Made by a program: the position numbers and the translations under genes. This document shows positions 29,906 to 37,871 of a stretch of DNA of 43,847 nt, one piece after another (within the stretch, counting starts at the first letter, position 1; every line of letters begins with the position of its first letter). The notes beneath the pieces were generated by a model. It was not told the origin of the DNA and did not search any database. It saw only the letters and a list, made by a program, of their open reading frames with translations. The stretch is from Actinomycetota bacterium (GTDB taxonomy: Bacteria > Actinomycetota > Acidimicrobiia > Acidimicrobiales > Ilumatobacteraceae). The DNA lies in assembly GCA_005793785.1 (NCBI GenBank), contig SXPW01000140.1, forward strand, positions 1 through 43,847. Direction: 5' to 3'.

Positions 29906-32089
29906 GTGCCCGCCGACGACACCGACAACTTTGCGCGCAACCAGCGCGCACTCGACAGGCTGGGCATCCTGCTCGGTCCCCGGGTGCAACGCGACGTACC
30001 ACTCGGGCCGTACACCACCTACAAGGTGGGCGGTCCCGCCAATCTGTTCCTGACGGCCCGCTCGATCGACGACCTGCACGCCGTGAGCAACGCACTGCGG
30101 GAGCAGAAGGTTCCGCTCCTCGTCATCGGTCGTGGGAGCAACCTCCTCGTGTCCGACGACGGCTTCGATGGACTCGTGATCGTGCTCGGCGAATTCGCCG
30201 AGGAAATCAACTGGCCGCAGCGGCCTGCCGTTCCCCGCGTGATCGTCGGTGGGGCGGTGCCTCTTCCGGTTCTGGCGCGACAGAGCGTCGCCCGCGGCTT
30301 GACCGGAGCCGAGTGGTGCGTCGGTGTGCCCGGCTCGGTGGGAGGTGCGGTACGGATGAATGCTGGCGGCCACGGCTCCGACATTGCGTCGAGTCTCGAG
30401 TCTGCCAAGATCTTCCATCTCGGCAAGGGAATCATCGCCAACGTGCAATCGCGGGATCTCGGGCTGCGATTTCGCGGCAGCGACTTGCAGGCCCATCACG
30501 TCGTTTTGTCGGCCGCGTTCGCACTCGGTTGGGGCGACCAATCCGCAAGTGAGTCGGAGATTTCGGAGATCGTGCGCTGGCGTCGCGAACACCAACCCGG
30601 TGGTCAGAACGCCGGCTCGGTGTTCGTGAATCCGCAGCCCGGCGGTGGGTCGGCCGGGGCGATCATCGATCGACTCGGTCTACGTGGATTGCGAATCGGT
30701 TCGGCGGTCGTCTCGGACAAACATGCCAACTTCATCCAAAGCGACGTCGACGGCAGCGCCGAAGACGTGGCCCTGCTCATGGCGGAGGTTCGGTCCAGGG
30801 TGCGCGAGGAGTTGAACATCGATTTGCGAAGCGAGGTTCGTCTCGTCGGCTTCGACCCTGAAACCGCCACGGAAGCGGGCGCACTCCTCGGCGGTGGACG
30901 AGATTCGACGGAATCGTCGCCCCGGACCTTGACGCGGCTGGACGAACTGTTCGGACCGTTGGCGACCGACGACACGCTCAGTGCCGTCACGATGTCGCCC
31001 CCACTTCCGCTGGAAGCAGTCGCCGAGCTCCGCGAGTTGTTCGACGGCACCGGGGCAACGTCGCGACCCGACGATTCCGATGTATCCCCGCAGCCAGACA
31101 CTTCGACGAACGTTTCCGATGTCGCCTCCGGTGAGACGCCCGTTGCGCCGGTGGTCGACATCTCGACTGCCGCACAGTCACGCATCGAGTCGGACACCGC
31201 GGCAGGTGTCCCGGTCGTCATCGACGATGCCGAACATCTGCTTCCCCACGAACGGAGCGAGGGTTCGGCAACCTTGTCGCTCGACCCGACGAGTCCGTTC
31301 TCGACCGGCAGCGTCGTGGTACCCGGCACGTCGCTGGCGGACGTCATCGTCGATGATCGCATCGGTCGGCGTTCGTGGTTGAAGCGTCTGTTGCCACGAC
31401 GCGTGTCGCCGTTCGTTGGTTTTGGTGTCGTCATCGCCGTCATCGCGCTGGCCCTCGTGGTCTTGGCATCGCCGATCTTCGCGGTGCGTCGAATCGACAT
31501 CACCGGCGTGACCTACACCGATGCCGCGCTCGTCGAGGACGTGAGTGATTCGTTGCGAGGAGCGAGCGTCTTCACCGCCGATCTCGACGGTGCGCAACGA
31601 CGACTCGAAGGCGACCCGTGGGTGGCGCGAGCAAGACTGTCGTGGTACCTGCCGAACCGAGTCACGATCGAGGTCGATGAACGCCAGGCCGTGGCGTGGT
31701 TCGTCGGTGTCGACAATCGAGCCCGTGTCCTCGACTTCGAGGGTCGGGTACTCGCCGTACTGGACGGACAGCCCACGCAGATCATGAAGATCGAGGGTGT
31801 CGGACCGAATCTGCCGCCCGGAACCGTACCTTCGTTGGTGTATCAAGCGGCGGCGCAACTCGCGGTGTCGTTCCCGGCGAGCCTGGCTCCGCGAGTGAAG
31901 CACGTCAACGTGGATGGTCCGGAATCGCTCGGCTTCACGCTCAAGGCGGGCACCGTGGTGACCCTCGGGGCTCCGGTCGATATTCGCGGCAAACTCATCA
32001 GTGTGGTCACCGTGCTCAATCAGCAGAACGAGGACTTCATCGCCGGGATCGACGTGTCCGCTGGACAACCGGTCGTGCGCAACGACTAG
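29906..32089 (+). CDS. MurB-FtsQ fusion protein
   Basis: One uninterrupted 727-residue frame. Residues 1-315 are MurB, the flavin-dependent UDP-GlcNAc-enolpyruvate reductase: YTTYKVGGPANLF, GRGSNLLVSD, GVPGSVGGAVRMNAG, the catalytic-type Ser238 in AGSVFVNP, KHANFI, and Glu310 in LRSEVRLVG. Residues 316-490 are acidic, Ser/Thr/Pro-rich and probably disordered, with two short helical islands (LTRLDELFGPL; LPLEAVAELRELFD). Residues 501-525 are a membrane helix preceded by RRSWLKRLLPRR. Residues 526-598 form the FtsQ POTRA domain (FAVRRIDITGV...DPWVARARLSWYLPNRVTIEVDE), followed by the FtsQ beta domain. The order murC-murB-ftsQ-ftsZ is known as separate genes in other bacteria. Start is GTG 29906 with GGGGAG upstream. 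The MurB part would be in the cytoplasm and the FtsQ part outside. Confidence 0.9.
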   Translation: MPADDTDNFARNQRALDRLGILLGPRVQRDVPLGPYTTYKVGGPANLFLTARSIDDLHAVSNALREQKVPLLVIGRGSNLLVSDDGFDGLVIVLGEFAEEINWPQRPAVPRVIVGGAVPLPVLARQSVARGLTGAEWCVGVPGSVGGAVRMNAGGHGSDIASSLESAKIFHLGKGIIANVQSRDLGLRFRGSDLQAHHVVLSAAFALGWGDQSASESEISEIVRWRREHQPGGQNAGSVFVNPQPGGGSAGAIIDRLGLRGLRIGSAVVSDKHANFIQSDVDGSAEDVALLMAEVRSRVREELNIDLRSEVRLVGFDPETATEAGALLGGGRDSTESSPRTLTRLDELFGPLATDDTLSAVTMSPPLPLEAVAELRELFDGTGATSRPDDSDVSPQPDTSTNVSDVASGETPVAPVVDISTAAQSRIESDTAAGVPVVIDDAEHLLPHERSEGSATLSLDPTSPFSTGSVVVPGTSLADVIVDDRIGRRSWLKRLLPRRVSPFVGFGVVIAVIALALVVLASPIFAVRRIDITGVTYTDAALVEDVSDSLRGASVFTADLDGAQRRLEGDPWVARARLSWYLPNRVTIEVDERQAVAWFVGVDNRARVLDFEGRVLAVLDGQPTQIMKIEGVGPNLPPGTVPSLVYQAAAQLAVSFPASLAPRVKHVNVDGPESLGFTLKAGTVVTLGAPVDIRGKLISVVTVLNQQNEDFIAGIDVSAGQPVVRND

Positions 32090-32126
32090 TGTGCCTTCAG
32101 TAGAGGTTGAGCCTCATGCTCAACCT
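32087..32126 (+). promoter_or_regulatory. Probable ftsZ promoter and leader hairpin/palindrome
   Basis: TAGTGT (32087-32092), a TANNNT -10 overlapping the murB-ftsQ stop codon, has TGGACA (32062-32067) 19 bases upstream as a near-consensus -35. The predicted start near 32099 is followed at once by a perfect 9-bp inverted repeat, AGGTTGAGC (32104-32112) and GCTCAACCT (32118-32126), with a 5-base loop CTCAT. GGGGG follows directly (32127-32130 region), leading to the ATG at 32143. It could act as an operator or as an mRNA hairpin beside the ribosome site. There is no U-run, so termination is unlikely. Confidence 0.55.
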
Positions 32127-32142
32127 GGGGGTAAGACAAATC

Positions 32143-33252
32143 ATGCCGAGCAACTCGCAGAATTCGCCGATCGCTGTCATCAAGGTCGTTGGAATCGGCG
32201 GCGGTGGTGTCAACGCCGTCAACCGAATGATTGACGCAGGGTTACGAGGAGTCGACTTCGTCGCCATCAACACCGATGCGCAAGCGCTCATCATGAGCGA
32301 CGCCAGCTACAAGATCGACATCGGACGCGAACTCACGCGCGGGCTCGGTGCGGGAAGCGATCCGGAAGTTGGCCGTGAGGCAGCCGAAGCGCATCGCGAC
32401 GAGATTCAAGAACACCTCGCGGGCGCCGACATGGTGTTCATCACCGCGGGCGAAGGTGGCGGTACGGGTACGGGGGCCGCACCGGTGGTTGCAGAGATAG
32501 CCAAGGCCGAAGGTGCCCTCACCATCGGCATCGTGACCCGGCCATTCAACTTCGAGGGACGTCGACGATCGGTGCAGGCCGATCAAGGCATCGCCAAATT
32601 GAAGGACAAGGTCGACACGCTCATCGTGATTCCCAACGAGAAGCTGCTCTCCATTGCCACCGACAAGACCACGCTCCTCGATGCATTCAAGAAGGCCGAC
32701 GAAGTGCTCATGCAAGGCGTTTCCGGCATCACCGGAATCATCACCACGCCCGGTCTCATCAACACCGACTTCGCCGACGTGAAGACGATCCTCGCCAATG
32801 CCGGCTCATCGCTCATGGGAATCGGAGTCGCCAGTGGCGACAAGCGTGCGTCGAACGCGGCGATTGCCGCGATCACCTCACCGATGCTCGAGGCCGCAAT
32901 CGAAGGAGCCCGTGGAATCTTGTTGAACGTCGCGGGTCCGTCGGACATGAGTTTGTTCGAACTCAACGAAGCCGCCGAAACCGTGCAGCGCGTCGCGCAC
33001 CAGGATGCAAACATCATCCTCGGTACCGTCATCGACGACGATCTCGGCGACGAGGTCCGAGTCACGGTGATCGCGTCGGGATTCGAGCGTTGGGACTCCG
33101 GGGCGGGACGTATCGGCAATCGCATCGACGGCACCTCCACTCGGGGTGAGGCTCGACCAGAGGCCGGCAAGGGCAGTTCACGACTCCGTGAAATCTTCGG
33201 CTCGGACGACGGCGGGGACGACGATCTCGACGTGCCCGATTTTCTCAAGTAG
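32143..33252 (+). CDS. ftsZ: Cell division protein FtsZ
   Basis: A 369-residue tubulin-like GTPase that forms the Z-ring. GIGGGGVNAVNRM and the tubulin signature GGGTGTGAAP bind GTP; the T7 loop NTDFADVKTIL carries the catalytic acidic residue for the neighbouring subunit. After the globular core a short linker leads to DDDLDVPDFLK, the conserved C-terminal tail that binds SepF and other partners. I prefer ATG 32143; in-frame TTG 32107 or ATG 32116 would add 12 or 9 residues but fall inside the inverted repeat. The C-terminal linker is only about 40 residues, short for actinobacteria. Downstream are ylmE and sepF, as usual. Confidence 0.96.
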   Translation: MPSNSQNSPIAVIKVVGIGGGGVNAVNRMIDAGLRGVDFVAINTDAQALIMSDASYKIDIGRELTRGLGAGSDPEVGREAAEAHRDEIQEHLAGADMVFITAGEGGGTGTGAAPVVAEIAKAEGALTIGIVTRPFNFEGRRRSVQADQGIAKLKDKVDTLIVIPNEKLLSIATDKTTLLDAFKKADEVLMQGVSGITGIITTPGLINTDFADVKTILANAGSSLMGIGVASGDKRASNAAIAAITSPMLEAAIEGARGILLNVAGPSDMSLFELNEAAETVQRVAHQDANIILGTVIDDDLGDEVRVTVIASGFERWDSGAGRIGNRIDGTSTRGEARPEAGKGSSRLREIFGSDDGGDDDLDVPDFLK

Positions 33253-33262
33253 TCGCACGTCG

Positions 33263-33934
33263 TTGGACGAGTCGGCAGTCGCTCGTCGGCTGGCGAACCT
33301 GCGCGAAACGGTGCGCATCGGTGCCCGGCGTGGACCGGTGTCGATTTGTGCGGTGACCAAGGGTTTCGGCTCGGAGGTCGTCGCACTCGCCCAGCGTCTC
33401 GGGTGCGACGCGATCGGTGAGAACTACGCCCAAGAGGTGCAATCCAAGATCGCCGAGGTGGGAACGCACCACCCGCCGGTGCATTTCATCGGGCGCCTCC
33501 AATCCAACAAGATTCGGTCGCTCGCCGGGGTGGTGGCGGTGTGGCAGAGCATCGATCGTGCATCATTGGTCGACGAGCTCGCCAAACGGGTTCCGGGAGC
33601 CCGAATGTTCGTGCAGGTCAACGCCACGGACGAGGTCGACAAGGGTGGTTGCCGACCCGGGGACGTTGCATCGCTGGTTCGGCGGGCTCGCGACCAGGGA
33701 CTCCTCGTCGAGGGCGTGATGGCAGTGGGACCCACGAGTGGCGATCCGGTAGCGACGCGGCGGGCCTTCGCTTCGGTGCGCCGAATGGCGGATGACCTCG
33801 GGCTCGAGGGCTGCTCGATGGGGATGTCGGGGGACATCGACATCGCTCTGGAGGAAGGCACCACGTTGGTGCGGGTCGGCACGGCCCTCTTCGGCGAGCG
33901 TCCGTCGGTGTCGCGCAACCCTGAGGTAATCTAA
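33263..33934 (+). CDS. ylmE: PLP homeostasis protein, YggS/YlmE family
   Basis: A 223-residue single-domain fold-type III PLP-binding protein. Lys33 in CAVTKGFG is the Schiff-base lysine; IGENYAQE, HFIGRLQSNK and SMGMSGDIDIALEEG are the family signatures, and VRVGTALFGER ends the barrel. Members keep PLP and amino-acid pools balanced and have no strong catalytic activity of their own. The gene lies between ftsZ and sepF, as in many Gram-positive bacteria. The only start close to the family N-terminus is TTG 33263, ten bases after the ftsZ stop; the usual lysine motif is AVSK/AVTK, so the assignment is secure though the start codon is less so. Confidence 0.88.
   Translation: MDESAVARRLANLRETVRIGARRGPVSICAVTKGFGSEVVALAQRLGCDAIGENYAQEVQSKIAEVGTHHPPVHFIGRLQSNKIRSLAGVVAVWQSIDRASLVDELAKRVPGARMFVQVNATDEVDKGGCRPGDVASLVRRARDQGLLVEGVMAVGPTSGDPVATRRAFASVRRMADDLGLEGCSMGMSGDIDIALEEGTTLVRVGTALFGERPSVSRNPEVI
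33927..33932 (+). promoter_or_regulatory. -10 box TAATCT for sepF, predicted leaderless start
   Basis: TAATCT overlaps the end of ylmE (stop TAA 33932-33934) and ends 7 bases before the ATG at 33940, repeating the spacing seen at queG, dinB and others. No Shine-Dalgarno lies between. A separate sepF transcript is therefore plausible. Confidence 0.42.
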
Positions 33935-33939
33935 GCGCC

Positions 33940-34443
33940 ATGTCAATGTTCCGACGGGCCATGGAATACCTGGGTCTTGGAGCCGACGAGGCATATGACG
34001 ACAGCGACCAATCGGTGCGGGCTCGTCGTCCCGTCCGCAACCGACCGGAACCCCTCGACGATATTGACGATGAGGGCGACATCGACGAGGATTACCCGGA
34101 AGTAGCGCCACCACCACGCCGTCCACGAGCGCGTGATGACTCGGGTGTCACCGTGCGTGGACCGGTCGGGCAACCGCCGAAGAATGTGAAGCCGCTCGAT
34201 TCCTCCACCGTCGAGCCGGTGACGTTGAAACCGACTTCGTATGCACACTGCAAGGAAATCGCGGAGCGTTTCAAGAGCGGTCAGCCGGTGATCATGAACA
34301 TGATCGCCACCGATGCCGAGGAGGGTCGACGCATCATCGACTTCGTGTCGGGCTTGGCTTTCGGTCTCAACGGCTCACTCGAGCGCATCTCTCGCGGTGT
34401 ATTTCGCATCACTCCCAACGGTGTGCGAATTCCCCGCGATTAG
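33940..34443 (+). CDS. sepF: Cell division protein SepF
   Basis: A 167-residue SepF. Residues 1-12 (MSMFRRAMEYLG) form an amphipathic membrane-targeting helix; a long acidic, Pro/Arg-rich disordered linker follows (about 13-90); the C-terminal DUF552 domain includes PTSYAHCKEIAERFKSGQPV, ATDAEEGRRIIDFVSGLAFGL and GVFRITPNGVRI. SepF binds the FtsZ tail, tethers it to the membrane, and is essential in actinobacteria lacking FtsA and ZipA. FtsA is indeed absent from this cluster. The ATG at 33940 lies 5 bases after ylmE with a TAATCT box just upstream. Confidence 0.94.
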   Translation: MSMFRRAMEYLGLGADEAYDDSDQSVRARRPVRNRPEPLDDIDDEGDIDEDYPEVAPPPRRPRARDDSGVTVRGPVGQPPKNVKPLDSSTVEPVTLKPTSYAHCKEIAERFKSGQPVIMNMIATDAEEGRRIIDFVSGLAFGLNGSLERISRGVFRITPNGVRIPRD

Positions 34444-34494
34444 TCGGCGAGCACATCACCGCATCGCCGTGTTGAATGAAAGGGGAGCCCGTCC

Positions 34495-34740
34495 ATGATT
34501 TCACAGTTGATTTCCCTCTATACGTTCGTCATCTTCGTGCGAATCATCCTCAGTTGGTTTCCCAGTGGCAGTCAGGGTGCGTTGGCGTCGGTCACCCGGA
34601 TCCTGTACCAGGTGACCGAACCCGTACTCGGACCTGCGCGCCGCATCATCCCCAGCATCGGTCCACTCGACATCTCGCCCATCGTCGTCGTCTTCGCGCT
34701 CGGCTTCGTGCAACGAATGCTGGCCTCCGCAGGACTGTGA
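34495..34740 (+). CDS. ylmG: YggT/YlmG family membrane protein
   Basis: An 81-residue protein with two membrane helices: residues 3-21 (SQLISLYTFVIFVRIILSW) and about 60-78. Between them are the family motif WFPSG and VTEPVLGPARRIIPSIGPLDISPIVV, the conserved P-x-x-G-P-D-x-S-P block. YggT proteins are implicated in membrane or division-site organisation and occur after sepF in Gram-positive clusters. The start has a good ribosome site, AAAGGGGAG, ending eight bases before the ATG. In many actinobacteria divIVA follows; here ileS starts 13 bases later. Confidence 0.92.
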   Translation: MISQLISLYTFVIFVRIILSWFPSGSQGALASVTRILYQVTEPVLGPARRIIPSIGPLDISPIVVVFALGFVQRMLASAGL

Positions 34741-34753
34741 CGAGCGCCGACTG

Positions 34754-37700
34754 ATGTCCGGCACGTATCCGCAGGTTGCGGCCCAACCGAACCTTCCCGA
34801 ACTCGAGGGGCGTGTGCTCGCGTATTGGGAGTCCGACCGGACGTTCGTCGCTTCGGTGGAGCGACATCCGCCGACGTCGGCGAACGGGGAATTCGTTTTC
34901 TACGATGGCCCGCCCTTCGCGAACGGCCTCCCGCATTACGGTCACTTGCTGACCGGGTTCGTGAAGGATGCCGTTCCCCGGTATCGCACGATGAGCGGCA
35001 AACGCGTCGAGCGACGATTCGGATGGGATTGTCACGGTCTTCCCGCCGAAGCCGAGGCCGAGCGGCAACTCGGTATCTCCGGTCGTCAAGCCATCACCGA
35101 CTTCGGCATCGACAAGTTCAACGACCATTGCCGAACCTCGGTGCTGCAGTACACGAGCGACTGGCGCCGTTACGTCACCCGCCAAGCGCGCTGGGTGGAT
35201 TTCGACAACGACTACAAGACCCTCGATTTGCCGTACATGGAGAGCGTCATGTGGGCGTTCAAGACGCTCTGGGACAAGGGACTCGTGTACGAGGGTTTTC
35301 GCGTGCTGCCGTATTCGTGGGCGCTCGAAACACCGTTGTCGAACTCCGAAACCCGTCTCGACGACACCTACAAGATGGTGCAGGATCCCGCGCTCACCGT
35401 GGGATTCACGCTCGAGTCGGGGGAGCGGATCCTGGCGTGGACCACCACTCCCTGGACGTTGCCTTCCAACTTGGCGCTGGCCGTCGGCGCCGATATCGAG
35501 TACGGCATCTACGAAATGCACGGCACGCGGTACATCATGGCCAGCGCCCGACGCGAGGCGTACGCCCGCGAACTCGACGGTGCGGTGCAAGTGGGCGTCA
35601 TCCACGGTGCCGAACTCGTGGGTCGTCGGTATGCACCGTTGTTGCCGTATTTCGCCGAACGGGCAGCGACCGGGGCGTTTCGCGTCCTTGCCGGTGACTT
35701 CGTCACGACGCAGGACGGCACCGGAGTGGTGCACATCGCGCCGGGTTTCGGCGAGGACGACCAACGAATTTGCGCGGAAGCCGGCATCGACCTCGTGGTG
35801 CCGGTGGACTCGCGCGGTCGATTCACGAACGAGGTCACCGATCTCGAAGGCCGACAAGTGTTCGAGGCGAACCCACTCATCATCAAGAAACTGAAGGAGC
35901 AGGGAGTCGTGCTGCGACACGAAACCTACGACCACTCCTACCCGCACTGTTGGCGCACGGGAACTCCACTCATTTATCGGGCGGTGAGTTCGTGGTTCGT
36001 GAACGTGTCGGCGATCAAGGAGCGAATGGTGGCACTCAACCACGGGATCAGCTGGGTGCCCGACCACATTCGGGACGGAAGTTTCGGCAAATGGCTGGAG
36101 AATGCACGCGACTGGACCATCAGTCGCAACCGTTTCTGGGGTTCACCCATACCGGTGTGGAAGAGCGACGATCCCGCGTATCCGCGCATCGACGTGTACG
36201 GAAGCATCGCCGAATTGGAGCGCGACTTCGGCGTCAGCGTTGCCGACCTCCATCGACCGGTGGTCGACGACTTGGTGCGCCCGAATCCCGACGACCCGAC
36301 GGGTCGTTCGATGATGCGGCGAGTTCCCGAGGTACTCGATTGTTGGTTCGAGAGCGGGTCGATGCCGTTCGCCCAGGTGCACTATCCATTCGAGAATCGC
36401 GAGTGGTTCGAGAGCCACTATCCGGGCGACTTCATCGTGGAGTACATCGGACAGACGCGGGGCTGGTTCTACACCTTGCACGTTCTGGCGACGGCGCTCT
36501 TTGATCGCCCCGCATTCAAGAGTTGCGTCAGTCATGGAATCGTGCTGGGGGACGACGGACAGAAGATGTCCAAGAGTCTGCGCAATTATCCGGATCCGAT
36601 GCAGGTGTTCGACACCTACGGCGCAGACGCCATGCGTTGGTACCTGTTGTCGTCCTCGATCCTGCGCGGTGCCGACTTCTCCGTCACCGAGGCGGGAATT
36701 CGCGACACCGTGCGACAGAACATCCTTCCGTTGTGGAACTCGTGGTACTTCCTGTCCTTGTATGCGAACGCGGCGAACACCAGGGGTGTCTTCGACACAT
36801 CGAGCCAGAACGTGCTCGACCGCTACATCATCGCCAAGTGCCGATCACTGGTGGAGTCGACGACGATCGCCTTCGACCGCAACGATCTTTTCGAGGCCTG
36901 TGCGCGGGTGCGCGACTTCGTGGACGTGCTCACCAACTGGTACATCCGCCGTAGTCGCGACCGTTTCTGGGAGGGCGATCAGGATGCCATCAACACGCTG
37001 CACAGCGTGCTCGTCATCGTGTGCCGCGTCGCGGCGCCGCTCCTTCCGCTCACCACCGAGGAGGTGTACCGCGGACTCACCGGCGAACGGAGCGTTCACT
37101 TGACTGATTGGCCGACGACCGATGGGCTGTCGGCGGCGGAGGACCTGACGTCGGCGATGGACCTCGCCCGTGACGTGTGCTCGACGACGTTGTCGTTGCG
37201 CAAGTTGCACCAATTACGTGTTCGGCAACCACTCTCTTCGCTCGTGGTCGCAAGTTCGCGTGCGGACCTGCTCGGAGCATTCATCGACGTCATCAAGGAC
37301 GAGGTGAACGTCCGTGACGTCGTGTTGAGCACGAGCGTCGACGACCATGCCCGCCGAGAACTCGTGGTGACGCCGGCTGCACTGGGTCCGCGATTGGGTG
37401 CCGAGACGCAGAAGGTCATCAAGGCGGTGAAACAGGGCGACTGGAGGATCGAATCCGACAAGGTGACGGCGGGCGGTGTGGAGTTGCGCGACGGAGAGTT
37501 CTCACTCCGGTTGGTGGCAACGGGAGAAGGCGAACGAGGTAGCGCGGCATTGTCCGACGGGTCGGGAATCGCCGTTTTGGATCTGACCGTCACCGACGAC
37601 CTGCGCAGGGAGGGTGTGGCCCGGGACGTCGTTCGACTCGTGCAACAGGCGCGTCGCGACGCAGGACTTCACGTCTCCGATCGCATCCGACTGGTACTCG

Positions 37701-37864
37701 GAGTGCCCCCGGAAATGATGGTTGCACTCCGCGAACACGAGCAGATGCTCGGTGTGGAGACGTTGTCCAGGGAGATTCGCATCGTCGACGTCGCTGCTGC
37801 CGGCGCACCGACGACGACGCTCGACGACCTGCCACTCCATGTGGGCGTGGAGCGGCTACCCTGA
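34754..37864 (+). CDS. ileS: Isoleucyl-tRNA synthetase
   Basis: A 1036-residue class I synthetase charging tRNA-Ile. The HIGH-type motif reads HYGH (61-64) in FANGLPHYGHLLTG; the editing domain contains WTTTPWTLPSNLAL; the KMSKS loop is GQKMSKSLRN (residues 604-608). The long C-terminal part lacks the paired CxxC zinc site of IleS1 and matches the eukaryote-like IleS2 type common in actinobacteria; from general knowledge, such enzymes tend to be less sensitive to mupirocin. The ATG at 34754 lies 13 bases after ylmG. Seven bases after its stop the DksA-like gene begins. The order ylmG-ileS-DksA-lspA-rluD is also seen in Streptomyces, as I recall it, with divIVA before ileS. Confidence 0.95.
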   Translation: MSGTYPQVAAQPNLPELEGRVLAYWESDRTFVASVERHPPTSANGEFVFYDGPPFANGLPHYGHLLTGFVKDAVPRYRTMSGKRVERRFGWDCHGLPAEAEAERQLGISGRQAITDFGIDKFNDHCRTSVLQYTSDWRRYVTRQARWVDFDNDYKTLDLPYMESVMWAFKTLWDKGLVYEGFRVLPYSWALETPLSNSETRLDDTYKMVQDPALTVGFTLESGERILAWTTTPWTLPSNLALAVGADIEYGIYEMHGTRYIMASARREAYARELDGAVQVGVIHGAELVGRRYAPLLPYFAERAATGAFRVLAGDFVTTQDGTGVVHIAPGFGEDDQRICAEAGIDLVVPVDSRGRFTNEVTDLEGRQVFEANPLIIKKLKEQGVVLRHETYDHSYPHCWRTGTPLIYRAVSSWFVNVSAIKERMVALNHGISWVPDHIRDGSFGKWLENARDWTISRNRFWGSPIPVWKSDDPAYPRIDVYGSIAELERDFGVSVADLHRPVVDDLVRPNPDDPTGRSMMRRVPEVLDCWFESGSMPFAQVHYPFENREWFESHYPGDFIVEYIGQTRGWFYTLHVLATALFDRPAFKSCVSHGIVLGDDGQKMSKSLRNYPDPMQVFDTYGADAMRWYLLSSSILRGADFSVTEAGIRDTVRQNILPLWNSWYFLSLYANAANTRGVFDTSSQNVLDRYIIAKCRSLVESTTIAFDRNDLFEACARVRDFVDVLTNWYIRRSRDRFWEGDQDAINTLHSVLVIVCRVAAPLLPLTTEEVYRGLTGERSVHLTDWPTTDGLSAAEDLTSAMDLARDVCSTTLSLRKLHQLRVRQPLSSLVVASSRADLLGAFIDVIKDEVNVRDVVLSTSVDDHARRELVVTPAALGPRLGAETQKVIKAVKQGDWRIESDKVTAGGVELRDGEFSLRLVATGEGERGSAALSDGSGIAVLDLTVTDDLRREGVARDVVRLVQQARRDAGLHVSDRIRLVLGVPPEMMVALREHEQMLGVETLSREIRIVDVAAAGAPTTTLDDLPLHVGVERLP

Positions 37865-37871
37865 CGGGGTC

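Noticed and set aside
30992..31000. Internal ATG in the MurB-FtsQ linker as a separate ftsQ start
   Set aside because: No ribosome site precedes it and it lies about 140 codons before the membrane helix; a fusion is simpler, though an internal start is not excluded.
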